Assembly (NCBI GenBank): GCA_964035545.1 | Contig: OZ037767.1 | Span: forward strand, 15,619,498-15,683,497 | Reading direction: 5' to 3' | DNA: 64,000 nucleotides | Source of the DNA: Bugula neritina | Lineage: Eukaryota > Bryozoa > Gymnolaemata > Cheilostomatida > Bugulidae | Part shown: piece by piece, positions 51,616 through 62,753 of the stretch | How positions within the stretch are numbered: position 1 is the stretch's first letter | How the letters are laid out: each line of letters starts with the position of its first letter | Position numbers and translations under genes: made by a program | The notes under the pieces: model-generated | Seen by the model: only the letters and a program-made list of their open reading frames with translations | What the model was told of the DNA's origin: nothing | The model's database searches: none

Positions 51616-51828
51616 GAGACTAAGAATAGCACACAGTAGACTAAGAATAGCACACAGTAAACTAAGAATAGCACACAGTAGACTAATAATAGCACATAGT
51701 AGACTAAGAATAGCACACAGTAGACTAAGAATAGCACACAGTAGACTAAGAATAGCACATAGTAGACTAAGAATAGCACATAGTAGACTAAGAATAGCAC
51801 ACAGTAGACTAAAAATAGCACACAGTAG
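51616..51828. repeat. 21-bp minisatellite
   Basis: Ten near-identical copies of AGACTAAGAATAGCACACAGT. Because the unit is a multiple of three, minus-strand frames stay open through it (repeat V-Y-C-V-L-F-L), but this is not a gene. It directly abuts the BUB1-like exon ending at 51837. Confidence 0.95.
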
Positions 51829-51836
51829 ACGCTGAC

Positions 51837-54756
51837 CTGAGATGCTGAGTCATGGCAAAGTCTACGGATGGTCTGGCTGCCGAAGTGAACTTAGGAGCAG
51901 CTGCCGTGTTCTTTATTGAGCTGACTTCAAATTCCGACAGCGGTGCGGCATCAGAGTTAAACGGAGTGGAGGCCAGCCGGGCTTGCTGGGAGAAGTTGAA
52001 CTCTGTGTGACACTCGGTCACCTCCCTGCAAGGAATGGCAGACGTGAGGAAAACAGCAAGCTGTCGACAGCACACACACAGCAGCCTTCAGAAATCTGCT
52101 GCTTTGTGTCTTTTAATATCCAATATTGGGTGGCTTGAAGGAAAATATCATTGTCATATACACTGACTGAACGCCAGAAAAGGAGAACATTTAGAGAGAA
52201 AAAGAACATGGTTTATTTGGTGCTCAAAGCTACTGGTTTACTGCAACACTTCTCAGTAACCTCAATTAGTATATAACAAGCCAACTCACAAAAATTGACT
52301 TTTAAAAAAAAATCTTTTTAGCTCATGCTTTTATAAAATAACTTGAATGTTCTAATTTAAGTGAAAAGCAGAAACAGCTGGATGATTTCCATCTCTAGGT
52401 AATGCTGTGCTAGTCAATGCAAGAGAGAACATGTGGTGGAGATAACATACTGTTGCAAAGTATCCGTGCTTTGTGGTGGGACTCTTGCAGGCTGATTCTC
52501 CTAAAACAGAAGGAAAATGAAGCTTTAGTTCTGTGGACTTATCTGTTGAGATGAATCATTACGAAACTCAATCCAAACCTTAACTTACAATACAAACTGC
52601 ATCAGCTTAACAAGCACATGCTTATATTATACTTCTACAGACTAACATTAATCCCATATGAAAGAGTGTCTCAGGATAGCTGGCAGTGTCAAGTGTGACA
52701 GGTGTGTCAAGTGTAACAAGTGTCTAAAAGGTGACAAGGGTGGCAGGTGTGTCAAGTGTAACAGGTGTGTCAAGTGTAACAGGTGTCTAAAGTGTGACAA
52801 GGGTGGCAGGTGTGTCAAATGTGTGACAGGTGTCTGAAGTGTGTCAAGTGTCTAGTGTGTCAATTGTTTCAAATGTGTTAAATGTGACGGGTATCTTCAG
52901 TATGGCAAGTGTGTCAAGTGTGGGCCAAGCGTGATAAGTGTGTAGAGTGTAACATGTGTGCCAAGTGTGGCAGGTGTGTCAGGGGTGGCAAGGGTGTCAA
53001 GCACAGCATGTGACATGTGTGCCATGTGTGTCAAATGCATCAGGTGTGGCAAGTGTTTTAAGTGTGGTAGGGGTGGCAGATGCGGCAGTGACACCAACAG
53101 CCTGTACCTTATCAGAGTAGACTGAGAACGCTGAATGTCGTCCAATGCTGACTTTTGGTGAATGCTGCTCGACATCAAGTGGCCTCTGCTGCCCGGAGGC
53201 TGCTTCTACCTGTTGACATCCATGTGAGGGAGAAACAAATCTCTCGAGAGGCGCAATACCCGTATTCGGCTCATCAGTATCAACTTTAAAGTTAGAAGGT
53301 TTGAGGCTTGCGCTAACAGGTTCTTGGTCATCAACATAAACCTGGAAGTTTGATGACTTTGGAATGGCAGCAGCAGTTTGCTGCTCAACATCAGCCCTTG
53401 CCAAAGCAGATAACCTACAGAGAGTATAAAACAGCTGAGAGAAGGAGACGCAAAGCCTTCCGAGTTTAAACACAAAGTTCAGTCCATCAACTCCAGTATT
53501 TGAGAAGTAAGACAATGACACAGACTAGGTCTAATGGGTCACACATTACTAATGTGTCACACACAGCCGGGGTGTCACACATTACTCAGGGAGGGGGGCA
53601 CACATTACTAATGTGTCACACATAGCCAAAGTGTCACACATCACTCGGGGGGGGGGGGCACACATTGCTAGCGTGTCACACATTGCTAGCGTGTCACACG
53701 TTGCTAGAATGTCAGACATTGCTAAGATGTCACAAATTGCTAATGTGTCACACATTGCTAGGGGGTCACACGTTGCTAGAGTGTCACAATTTACTAAAGT
53801 GTCACACATTGCTAGGATGTCATATATTGCTAGGGTGTTACATCCCGTTAGCCTGTGTCTAGTTCTCGGGAAGAACTCACCTAGTTGATGGTATTCTATC
53901 TATTCGAGAGCTCTGATTGGATGCACTGAATGTTTGGTTATACAAGTCGTTCATCAGCCTGTCACAGTCTTTAGTCATTCCAAAAGGTGACATCTACAGC
54001 ACACAAAACACAAAAGTAAAATCTGCAGCAAACAAGGTGTCAGCATTGTCTCAGCTTTTTAGCAGCATCAACTAACTACAAACTCTTGTCCAACTCGAAC
54101 ATAGTGACAGCCAGGCTCTGCACCAATATGCGGGGGGGGGGGCTGAGCAAGCTCACCTTGATAAAGGACTTCTTGGCACAAGATGTGTCTGGTGTGCGGT
54201 GTCTCTTTGAGCTCCTTACAGACGACACAGACTTGGGATCAGGAGTCCTACAACAGAAAACATGTGTGAAACCAGACGTGAGAGCAAACTGTGAAGAGAG
54301 TAACTGAAGGTTGTTGACTAAACTTCCACGTACTTGTCATCCATCTGCTGAGAATGCGCTTCCTTGTTAGAGCCAGAGCAAGAGAGCTTGGTGTCAGTCG
54401 TGGATCCAGAGAGCTCAGGGCCAGTGGTGGATCCAGAGAGCTTAGGACCAGTGGTGGATCCAGATGGCCAGTGGTCAGTGGTGGATCCAGCGAGCCGGTG
54501 GTCAGTGGTGGATCTAGAGATCCTGTGGTCAGTGGTGGATCTAGAGAGCTCAGGGCCAGTGGTGAATCCAGAGATCCTGTGGTCAGTGGTGGATCCAGAG
54601 ATCCTGTGGTCAGTGGTGGATCCAGAGAGCTCAGGGCCAGTGGTGGATCTAGATGGCTTATCACTATAGAGTGCTGCTTGAGCTTTAGTTTCTTCCAGAA
54701 TTTGTTTCACTGTTTCAGATCTCAGTTCTACCAACTCATCTCTAAAAGACTTCATA
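51837..54756 (-). CDS. Middle region of a BUB1/BUBR1-like gene (six exons, partial, tentative)
   Basis: Exons in transcription order: 54756-54334, 54247-54157, 53993-53881, 53414-53108, 52500-52451, 52025-51837. All have AG acceptors and GT donors, and phases agree throughout (+2/1, 0, 0/+2, 1/0, 0/+2, 1/+2), with no stop. Recognisable pieces: a helical start (S-F-R-D-E-L-V-E-L-R-S-E-T), a ten-fold 9-residue repeat (S-T-T-D-H-R-I-S-G type), K-R-H-R-T-P-D, then F-Q-V-Y-V-D-D-Q-E-P and F-S-V-Y-S-D-K. The last two recall F-x-V/I-Y-x-D/E segments in the disordered middle of BUB1/BUBR1. Exon E-N-Q-P-A-R-V-P follows. Identification rests on these weak motifs and on the kinase exons elsewhere on this strand. 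The N-terminal TPR exons should lie above 54756 but were not found. Confidence 0.55.
52690..53060. repeat. Degenerate GTGTCAAGTG-type satellite in intron
   Basis: Many irregular copies of GTGTCAAGTGTAACAGGTGT-like units lie between the exons ending at 53108 and starting at 52500. Confidence 0.85.
53525..53855. repeat. Degenerate 17-20-bp tandem repeat in intron
   Basis: About fifteen copies of GTGTCACACATTGCTAG with variants, with two G-rich runs (53590-53598, 53647-53658). It lies between the exons at 53881 and 53414. Frames on both strands stay open by periodicity only. Confidence 0.9.
54378..54650 (-). repeat. 27-bp coding minisatellite in BUB1-like exon
   Basis: Ten units of 27 bp encode S-T-T-G-P-E-L-S-G or S-T-T-D-H-R-I-S-G. 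GTGGTGGATCCAGAGAGCTC-type sequence is seen on the plus strand. The exon stays in frame through the array. Confidence 0.9.
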
Positions 54757-54914
54757 CTACAAATAAAACATGTGACACAATTGGTACTCACAAACGAATA
54801 ATACAGCACGATATATTTACAGCAATTTATCACACTGGCCCCACTTCCCTGCAATCATTAAATTAACCAGCACTTTGTAGAAGCCAGGAGTAAACAACTG
54901 CTAACTCGAATACA

Positions 54915-54990
54915 AAAATAATAATCAATCGTCAAATAGTAAACGCGCCAGCTAGTAAACGCGCCAGCTAGTAAACGCGCCAGCTAGTAA
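54915..54990. repeat. 16-bp triplicate
   Basis: Three to four direct copies of AGCTAGTAAACGCGCC. Confidence 0.9.
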
Positions 54991-55137
54991 ATGAATCGGC
55001 TAAGTAACATCCCAATAACTTTGCTATATAAAAAGGTAAGCAACATATTACTTGGAATTATTGATAAGAAAACAGTTGATAGAGTCAACAGCATAATAAC
55101 AATGAACTGGAGAATTCAGACCCAAGTGGTGAAAGGA

Positions 55138-55350
55138 ATGTGTTTTACAAGAAGCATTACTGCAACTGGATGTGTTCCTCTCAACTATATTACTATGATT
55201 GGACAGCCCAGGCCAGCTAGAGGTCAAAGGGCAGCCTCAACTTATAGTGTTCAGACTGTAAGCAACACAACTCACTAAGTGTCCATCTCTGCACTGAGCT
55301 GTGAGCTGAGTTTCTCCTGCACCGAGGTCAGGTGCTGGACAGCCTCAAGT
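55138..55350. other. Duplicated block with converging exon-like ends, copy 3
   Basis: Counterpart of 47990-48215. The minus-strand frame L-E-A-V-Q-H-L-T-S-V-Q-E-K-L, ending E-M-D-T with TAG, is intact. The plus-strand frame is shifted by an indel near 55185. Confidence 0.35.
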
Positions 55351-57086
55351 GATGCTATTATGTTAACAAAATTCAATTCATATTTCTGTATTTTTATGTG
55401 TGAAATTATCATATTATTGGTGTAAGTGTGTGATAGTTGAATTATAATATACAGAAGTTCAAAGTGTGCATCTTGTCTAAAAGTCAAACTGCTGTGTTTT
55501 ATATGCTTTATGTGCTTTATATGCCTTCAAGTTGAAATGTTTGTTAAGTTTGCAAGTAACTTTTGGATATTTCAATATACCTGAGCTAATTTCTCTACAT
55601 CTAAACTTGAAATTATAACACGTGCCAATATAAAAACAGCTCACAACATTTAGCACTGAGTGATTTCAATTACAAATTGTTAAAAGCATCATTATATTCT
55701 GTTTGCCTAAATAGTTATAATTCTTCAACTCTAGCAGAAGTTTAAATAGTTGAAACACTTTAGCGCCTACTTTCTTTCAGGCAAAAAGTTTACATTATTT
55801 TGGTATCAGCTTTCAGTAATATATAATCGGTGAAATTTTCAGCTAAACAAATTAGTCTAGTTAATCTTGCAAGCCAAAAAAGAAGGTTTAGCATTTATTC
55901 TGTACCATAATAATTACGTAATAGGATCCACTTTTAAAAGACTCACACTTTTGAAAAGCTGTATAATTACTGACCAATCAGAGAGGATTAAAATTTGAGA
56001 AACTCAGAAAGCTAAAAATCAAAGGCTGTAGTTAAAGAATTACATAATAGAGTAGCTGTCATCAGCTGGTAATTACACTCAGTTTTGGGTAATTATTGTA
56101 CTTGCATGTGAGCTGTATATCCAATGGAATCAGTCTAACTTATACTAAATTTGATCCAGTAAATTTGTTTTTAAAGTTTAGGTCCCTTTTACCATCAAAG
56201 AATAATGCATCAACTATTCTTAATTATAGCAAATGAATTCATGCAAGACTTTATTCTCTCAACCATCAATTTTAGCTTTGATTTGTCAGGTTTAATCTTT
56301 GGAAATGTAATTGTAAAAGTTTTTCACCTATTTCAAACTTCCAAGTTTAATTTGAAAGAAAATATGGCTATAGAATACTATTAATAAAAACATGTTACAT
56401 GCCAAACAATATACATTATATAGTTGAACTGCTCAAAGCATACATTAATTCAAAACTGAATTTGTTTTCTGTAATAATAAAACATACTAATCGATGAAGC
56501 AATTATTTTATGACTATAATTTTAGTCTTCTTGCATATTTTGGTTTCATATATAACTATAAAAATGTTTTTTGTTTGCTGCAAGAAACATAAAATAAATC
56601 AAGTAATTTTCATGTTAATTCTTTGCGCTGCTTTACTTCCTTTCTACCTTTCTTTAAGTAGAAATGGCAGCACCTTTAATAAATAGGATGTTTTATTTTA
56701 CTCTAAATAGTTACTTTACTATTAGCAGTGGGAGACAAAATTAACCAACCAGAGTTATTATATAAGTTACTAAAATATAGTTCATTATGGTTTCAGCTGG
56801 AACCTTGAACTTTTTCTCAAAAATTGGTAAAAACTAACAAAATGCTTAGATAAGACTATTTGCATATTCAAAGGTTCTTCATCACCACTTGGAGTTTGGT
56901 TTTATAAAATATTATAAGAAGTTGGCCTAAGTTTATATATTAACCAATCACATGCATTCGTTACTGCATTTGCTCAACCTGGTTACTTCTGAGGTATGGG
57001 GCTCTTCCCAGAAGGTAGGGTTCTTCCTAGAGTAGTTGACCTAGTTTTACGTTGACCAATCAAATTCAAACACATTCGATTGCGAC

Positions 57087-57094
57087 TATAAATA
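57087..57094 (+). promoter_or_regulatory. TATA box of small gene, copy 3
   Basis: TATAAATA, 84 bp before the ATG; CCAAT motifs at about 56943 and 57055. Confidence 0.7.
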
Positions 57095-57170
57095 CAGCAG
57101 TGTGTTCTGTTAAGGTTCAGTCTACAACTTATCTGTGTAATACATCTGAATCTGAACTCTATTCTCTACA

Positions 57171-58113
57171 ATGAGTAGCAACAGCACATTTGGTGAGTAA
57201 CTATGCATACAGTACTTGTATTTTTCTAATTTATTAGAACTTGAAAGAGAATATTCTATCTTGAAATTTTTGAACTAAATTTTATCTGAGAGTAATTAAA
57301 AAAATTCTCATCATTATAGTTGAAAATTCTTTTTTAATGTTTTTATATTATTTTTAAAATGTAACTGTTTTTAGATTTCATGTAACTTTATAAGTTTAGC
57401 TTGCATAGAGCCTTTAAAACTAAATCTGATTCTAATCTACAAACTGTGTGTATAATATCACAGCTAACTCTTTCAGTATACAACTTTTTGTTTAAACTAA
57501 AAATACTTGCTTAGTAGGTACTAAATTGCCGTAAAATACAATAGTGTACTACATAGTGGAGTACGAAATGTAATGTATAAAATTGCTTAACACTATTTTA
57601 ATTTCAGACATTAAAAAACTCCCTCCAAAGAAGAGATACACGTTAATATGGAGGAATTTTAACATTCCTCCACCTGCACACATAGCAAGACGATATGCTG
57701 AGATAATCCAACCAGAACCATACTATGACTGTAATGAGTAAGTACTGCTTTACTGCTCAGTCTTTTTGTTGTAACCAGAACTTTTAGTCAAACTGCTCTC
57801 TGATTACCAAATAAACTTTCTCCATATAATTATTTATAGTCTACATCTGTCAGGTTTGTGTTTGCAAGGCTTAAATTAACAATAAAGGCATATATTTAGA
57901 TATAGAAATATTCCATGCATCCAGTAGTTTTGATGATGATGTAATTCTAAACTTTGACTGGCAGAAGAGAAACTGTTATGAATCTTCATATTAATATCTG
58001 AATAACTATTATTTTATTATACTTATAGAAAGATGACAAGTTACCTCCAAGATGGTGGATTACATACATATTATGTAATAAACTCTGATACTCAGGTGAA
58101 AAGGGAGAGCTGA
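57171..58113 (+). CDS. Small three-exon gene, 78-aa protein, copy 3
   Basis: Exons 57171-57192, 57608-57737 and 58029-58113 (22, 130, 85 nt) keep frame to a TGA. The product agrees with copy 1 in the last exon (S-Y-L-Q-D-G-G-L-H-T-Y-Y-V-I-N-S) and with copy 2 in the middle exon (L-I-W-R-N, A-R-R-Y). It carries a unique D-C-N-E in place of D-Y-N-E. The mixed pattern suggests gene conversion among copies. Confidence 0.7.
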
Positions 58114-58877
58114 ATCTGTCACATGCTGAGGAATTGAATTACTCAGTTTTCTGTATTTTATTAACTGATCTACACAAGTTTCTTCAAGTGTAAAGTTAGC
58201 TGAATTGTCAAACAAGCATGTCACCACAATATTGATATTTATATAACTCTTTAACTATATAATAATGAATATAAATATATGTACTATATTTTATTTTATT
58301 GTATTATTCAAACTAATAAAATTATTTTATTATCTCATAAACCAGGTGTGCTGAAATATAAATATATAACTTTAATTATAGATGTGCATACAAGTATATA
58401 TTATTTCATGTAGCTAGTAATAGATTGTAATCCTTGCCTATAACAACTGCTAAACACAAAAAACTTTAGTGAAACTATAAAAAAGAGCTAAAAATCTAAT
58501 GCTCTAGTAGATTACATGACATTCGTATGACTGCTGCTTTTATTCATAGTTACTGTTTCGATTTTAGCAGCAGTCATAGTCTGTACATCTAGTGCTGTCA
58601 AATATTTTTGAACTGCCTGTTTAGTTAATTTTGCAAACCAAAAGATGAAAGGCTCAGCATTTATCATGTCCCATAATTATTATGTAATTAAATCTCCTTT
58701 CAAAGAATTCACACCAGGAAAAATAGCTGTATAATTACTGACCAATCAGAGAGGATTAAAATTTGAGAAACTCAGAAAGCCAAAAGTCGAAGGCTGTAAT
58801 TAAAGAATTACATAATAGAGCAGCTGTCATCAGCTGATAATAACAGTCTGGTTGTGGGTAATTATTGTACTTGCATG

Positions 58878-59053
58878 TTTGTTTGTTTGTTTGTTTTTAT
58901 TTTAATGTCGTAGTCGAGAAAAAATTAATTGAGAAAAAAATAAACAAAATGACAGGGCCTATGGCGCAATAGCACTGTAGCTAGTCGAGGCACTGAACCA
59001 TGAATGGTTGACAGTTATATAAGATTTTTGTTTAGGTTTTTTGGAAGTTTAAA
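58878..59053 (-). mobile_element. SINE-like insertion in repeat unit copy 3
   Basis: About 175 bp absent from copy 1 at the matching place (about 12147). On the minus strand it ends in an (AAAC)n tail and contains GGTTCAGTGCCTCGAC, which loosely resembles a tRNA-type B box. It could equally be a truncated LINE 3' end. Confidence 0.45.
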
Positions 59054-59109
59054 TGTGAGCTGTATATCCAATGAAATGAGTCTAACTTATACTAGTTTTA
59101 TCCAGTAAA

Positions 59110-60594
59110 TTTGTTTTTGGCCATATCTCAATATTAGCCTCAATAAATAACAATAAAACTTTGGTAACCTAACGTCTACTGCCTAGGGCTGGTGAGGAAT
59201 CAGGACATAACGCACATGCTTGCTGTAAACATGTACGTGTTGCTATGGCTACTAATGATGATCTTATATTTGATATTTGTAGAAGACAACTCTCACAGGT
59301 ATTAATAATTTGCCTTTTCTTCATTCAGCTCTTAAATTTTGCCTAGAAAAAAGAGAAGGCAAGGTGGCTCAACCAACGCTGTATTGAAATACTTGAAGAA
59401 ATAACCTGTCTACATTACTAATGAGTGTTACATAACTGGAAGGTAGAGAAGCTTATATGTTTCACAACCAAACACAATTTCTCTAACTGATCTTTAGTTA
59501 TAATGAGATTAAGTATAAGCAATGATCCTGATACTATTACGCCTTCCTGGTACAAGATATATAGTATTTACAGGAACATCATTATAGTAGAAAAATGTAC
59601 TAAGCAGTTTTACTTGTATTAAAATAGCAACTGAAGTATTGCAGAGTCATATGTTTAGTAATCAGAGTTTAACTCTATTCAGATATCTCAGCTTACATAG
59701 CTTCATATGGTCTACTGTAGTGCTGACTATCAACTGCTGCCTCTACAGTTCAGTCATCACCTGTACTGTACTATTTTATATATTTATATATATAATTAAA
59801 TAAGAGAGAAGCGGTATAGGAGTTGTGTACTTTTTAGTTTATATGTTTCTATGGCAACATGTAATGTATGGAATAACAAAAGGCCATCATTTATACTATT
59901 GTAATGTGCATTACTTTCTCCCTACCTGTTCCTCACCTCATAATATATATTACAGCTGATTCCAAGTCATGTATTTAGTTTGATGTTATCAATATAATAT
60001 AGTAAAACTTAAATCCTTGTCACTGAGCAATGTCTATATTGTGAATATAATATAGCAATGATAGTGCAGTTTATTAAACATTATAATATTTTTAGTACAA
60101 GTAGTTATTCCATACTCTAGACATGTCTTGTTTGTTTCATAAAGAACACATCTAGTTATTTGTAAATGGAAAATTTTGAGATTTCTATTAGTATAAATGA
60201 GACTAATACAGTTTCATATATTCACTATAGCAGCCTAAAGATTATATAACTCTATATTACTAATTATCACAATCCAACTCTTGATATATAACAATCTACA
60301 CGTACTACTCTATTAGTAGTTGTCAACACCTGCAGGATGGTCACATGACCACTGCTACCGCTCAGACAGCTTAATAAATGACAGAATAAGGAGAATGATG
60401 GCTGATCAGATGTAATAACATAACTTATCAATTCACTTGAAATCTTAAATTCTGTTTGTTGAAAGTTATTTGCTTGTGTTTTGAACCTTGCTTTTTAAAC
60501 ATTATAACTATTGTAGTGTCCTTTAGAATAAATAGTAAAATTTCATAAATTTGGTTTTATTTAGTTTGCTTACTGACACTCTGCTGTAGTAATT
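59110..60594. other. Duplicated non-coding segment
   Basis: Counterpart of 12230-13670. No gene seen. Confidence 0.7.
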
Positions 60595-60945
60595 CGTGCA
60601 ATTACTGTGCGTGAGTTATCTACTTGCGTATTTAGTTGGCTATTCTACTAGCAATTACTAGGGTAGCTGTCGAGTAATTATGTTTATTATCCACAATACA
60701 ATATGAAGCAAACATTACATCAAATTATCCTATATACTTAAGTCAACTACTAACACATGTTTCTACTTCAAGCCCTCGCTTACAACAACGTGATCAATGT
60801 CAATTGCCCAGGAACTGTCACGTGAGTCGGAAGCATATCTTCCGGTGCTGCTGATTGGTTACTACATAGGAGCCTTAGTATTCTCAGAACAAAGAGCAGA
60901 CGATTCTCATATTAGTACATTGCGTGACTCACTACACTGCTGCCA
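60595..60945. other. Segment of about 350 bp present only beside gypsy copy B
   Basis: Bounded on both sides by CTGCTG; the matching place near 13672 has a single CTGCTG and nothing between. It was either inserted here or lost from the other copy by short-repeat recombination. No coding content is evident. Confidence 0.6.
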
Positions 60946-61048
60946 ATTTGTTCATAGCTGTTATAATATATATCAATTGGCAATTTCGCATCTACTGAAA
61001 TTGCCACACTGCGTTTGTGTTGTCACATATTGTTGTAATTCGCACAAT

Positions 61049-61360
61049 TGTTATGATTTTCAGAATTAGAGTTGATATGCAATCCAGAGAGTCTATTTAC
61101 TTGCTAGAGAACTTTACCAGGATAAATCGAGTGAAACGAGCATATATTTTACACACAAGAACACATTACAAAAACTATACAAATACATTCGGTAATTCTA
61201 CACATCTAGATCATTCAGCACTCTAACTTCGACTATAACTAACAGCGGGAAAACTAACTACTGCTACTAACTATAAAAGCCGCTAATTGGCTGTCCATTG
61301 TTCCGGCTCAATTACGTGACCCTGTGTAATTTGCTGCTGGTAGCTCCACGAGCCACCACA
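61049..61360 (-). repeat. 3' LTR of gypsy copy B
   Basis: 312 bp, nearly identical to 13779-14088. Confidence 0.85.
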
Positions 61361-61808
61361 CCGCCCCCACCAGCAGAAAGCCCTCTTTCTGATACAAAAA
61401 AATATTTCATAATTAAACGCATACATCAGTAGACCAAAAAGAAAAAGACATAACATATATATAGATACACAATAACAGACAGAGTCATTATAACAGCATG
61501 CCACATACAATTGGCCAGCTATAGAGAAGAAATACCGGCTAGTTGTAGTATTGGACAAGAGGTTGAGCTGTCGAGCTGTCAAGCATTTGCATGATAGTCT
61601 TGGGTCCCCAAGAGGATAAGGCTTGCAGATCATTCCGGGCAGAAGAACCAGAGTCAGTGTTTGGCAAGCCGATGTTTGGCCTGGCGGGCACGTAGCTTCC
61701 TCTTAATCCGACCAACGGAACCTTTTAACTGATAAAGTCCCGTCAAGGTACTAAGCAGATCCGGTGCTAACTGGGTAAACTCAGCCTGAAGCCGGAGGAG
61801 ACGTTCCT

Positions 61809-62510
61809 CTACGGTGGCCAAGCGGGCGGGGTCTGGGGACGGCGTCTGTCTTTGACGAGGGGGGGACTTGGGGACCGGGTCCGCCTTCTAGTCAGAGGAG
61901 GGGAAACTTCTTCTTCTTCTTCAGGGTAAGCAAACTCTTCAGGGGTATACACAATCTGAGGGCGGTCGGACACCAACGGGGATTGTTGCCTGGCATAGTC
62001 TAGTACATGTTGAAAGCCCGAAGTCAAGACGGCCAACAACATTGCCTTCTTTACTAAGGGTCGTATCAGGGTCAGGAATTCTGGGTAGAGTTTAGCATCT
62101 ACCACGTAATTCTCTCCGGAGAAACAGCCCGCCGCCCGGTGTCTGGTGACGGGGTAGAGGTAGACATCATTATATCCGCAGGGGCAGAATGTGAGTAATA
62201 GGTGGGCGTTGACATGCAGCTTCAAGGAGCAGTGAGAGGCACACTCTTCGCCACAAATCTGGCACCGCGTCTTTCCTTTGGATCCCCAGGCTGTTTCTAT
62301 CTGCTACTCCGTTTCCGGGGACACCCACCGCCAGCGGCGACGCAGTGGCTCAGGCCGGTCACCATTGGTGTACTCCTCAGGATGCGGAGCGGGACGTGCT
62401 CTATCCCGTACCCTGGTTGTAACGGGTCGAGTGTAACCTGAAAGAGTTTCAACAGTGTTAGTATAATACACTGCAGTGTTGCCGGCTTGGACAGCCTGGC
62501 AACTTCTCAT
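61809..62510 (-). pseudogene. Accessory zinc-finger ORF of gypsy copy B, interrupted
   Basis: Two frame-compatible pieces (62510-62304 and 62225-61809) correspond to the 228-residue ORF of copy A. A TAG at about 62301-62303 replaces a glutamate codon found in copy A. The zinc-finger-like Cys/His motif lies around 62215-62275. Confidence 0.6.
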
Positions 62511-62753
62511 TCAGTTAACACTCATAGAGATTTATGGTAGTGAATAGTTGGATAGAACACATATTGCAATGAGATTGCAAAATCTCTAAGTCAAACTGAG
62601 TTCTTACCACAATAGTTCACTAACCTATCTCCAGCTCATTTGACTCGGTGAGTTGGAGCTGAGTGATGCAATCTAGTTTCCATATCAAAATATAGTTAAC
62701 TCACCCAACGATCCGTTGTTGTAAGACATACTGAATTTCTGAAATGGTTTGGA

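Larger units (their letters stand above)
55850..59110 (+). repeat. Small-gene repeat unit, copy 3
   Basis: Direct repeats start at about 55850 and 58620. The right one is interrupted by an insertion at about 58878-59053. Beyond it, 59110-60590 matches 12230-13690 almost base for base. Confidence 0.75.

Noticed and set aside
51600-51821. Hydrophobic minus-strand frame with V-Y-C-V-L-F-L repeats
   Set aside because: It is a 21-bp minisatellite read through, not a membrane protein gene.
53582-53888. Repetitive frames on both strands (S-H-I-A type, C-D-T-L-A type)
   Set aside because: They are produced by the intronic tandem repeat and lie between two good exons.
54354-54866. Plus-strand frames of 170 and 101 codons over the repeat array
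   Set aside because: The 27-bp periodicity keeps several frames open. The minus strand has the splice sites and phase continuity.
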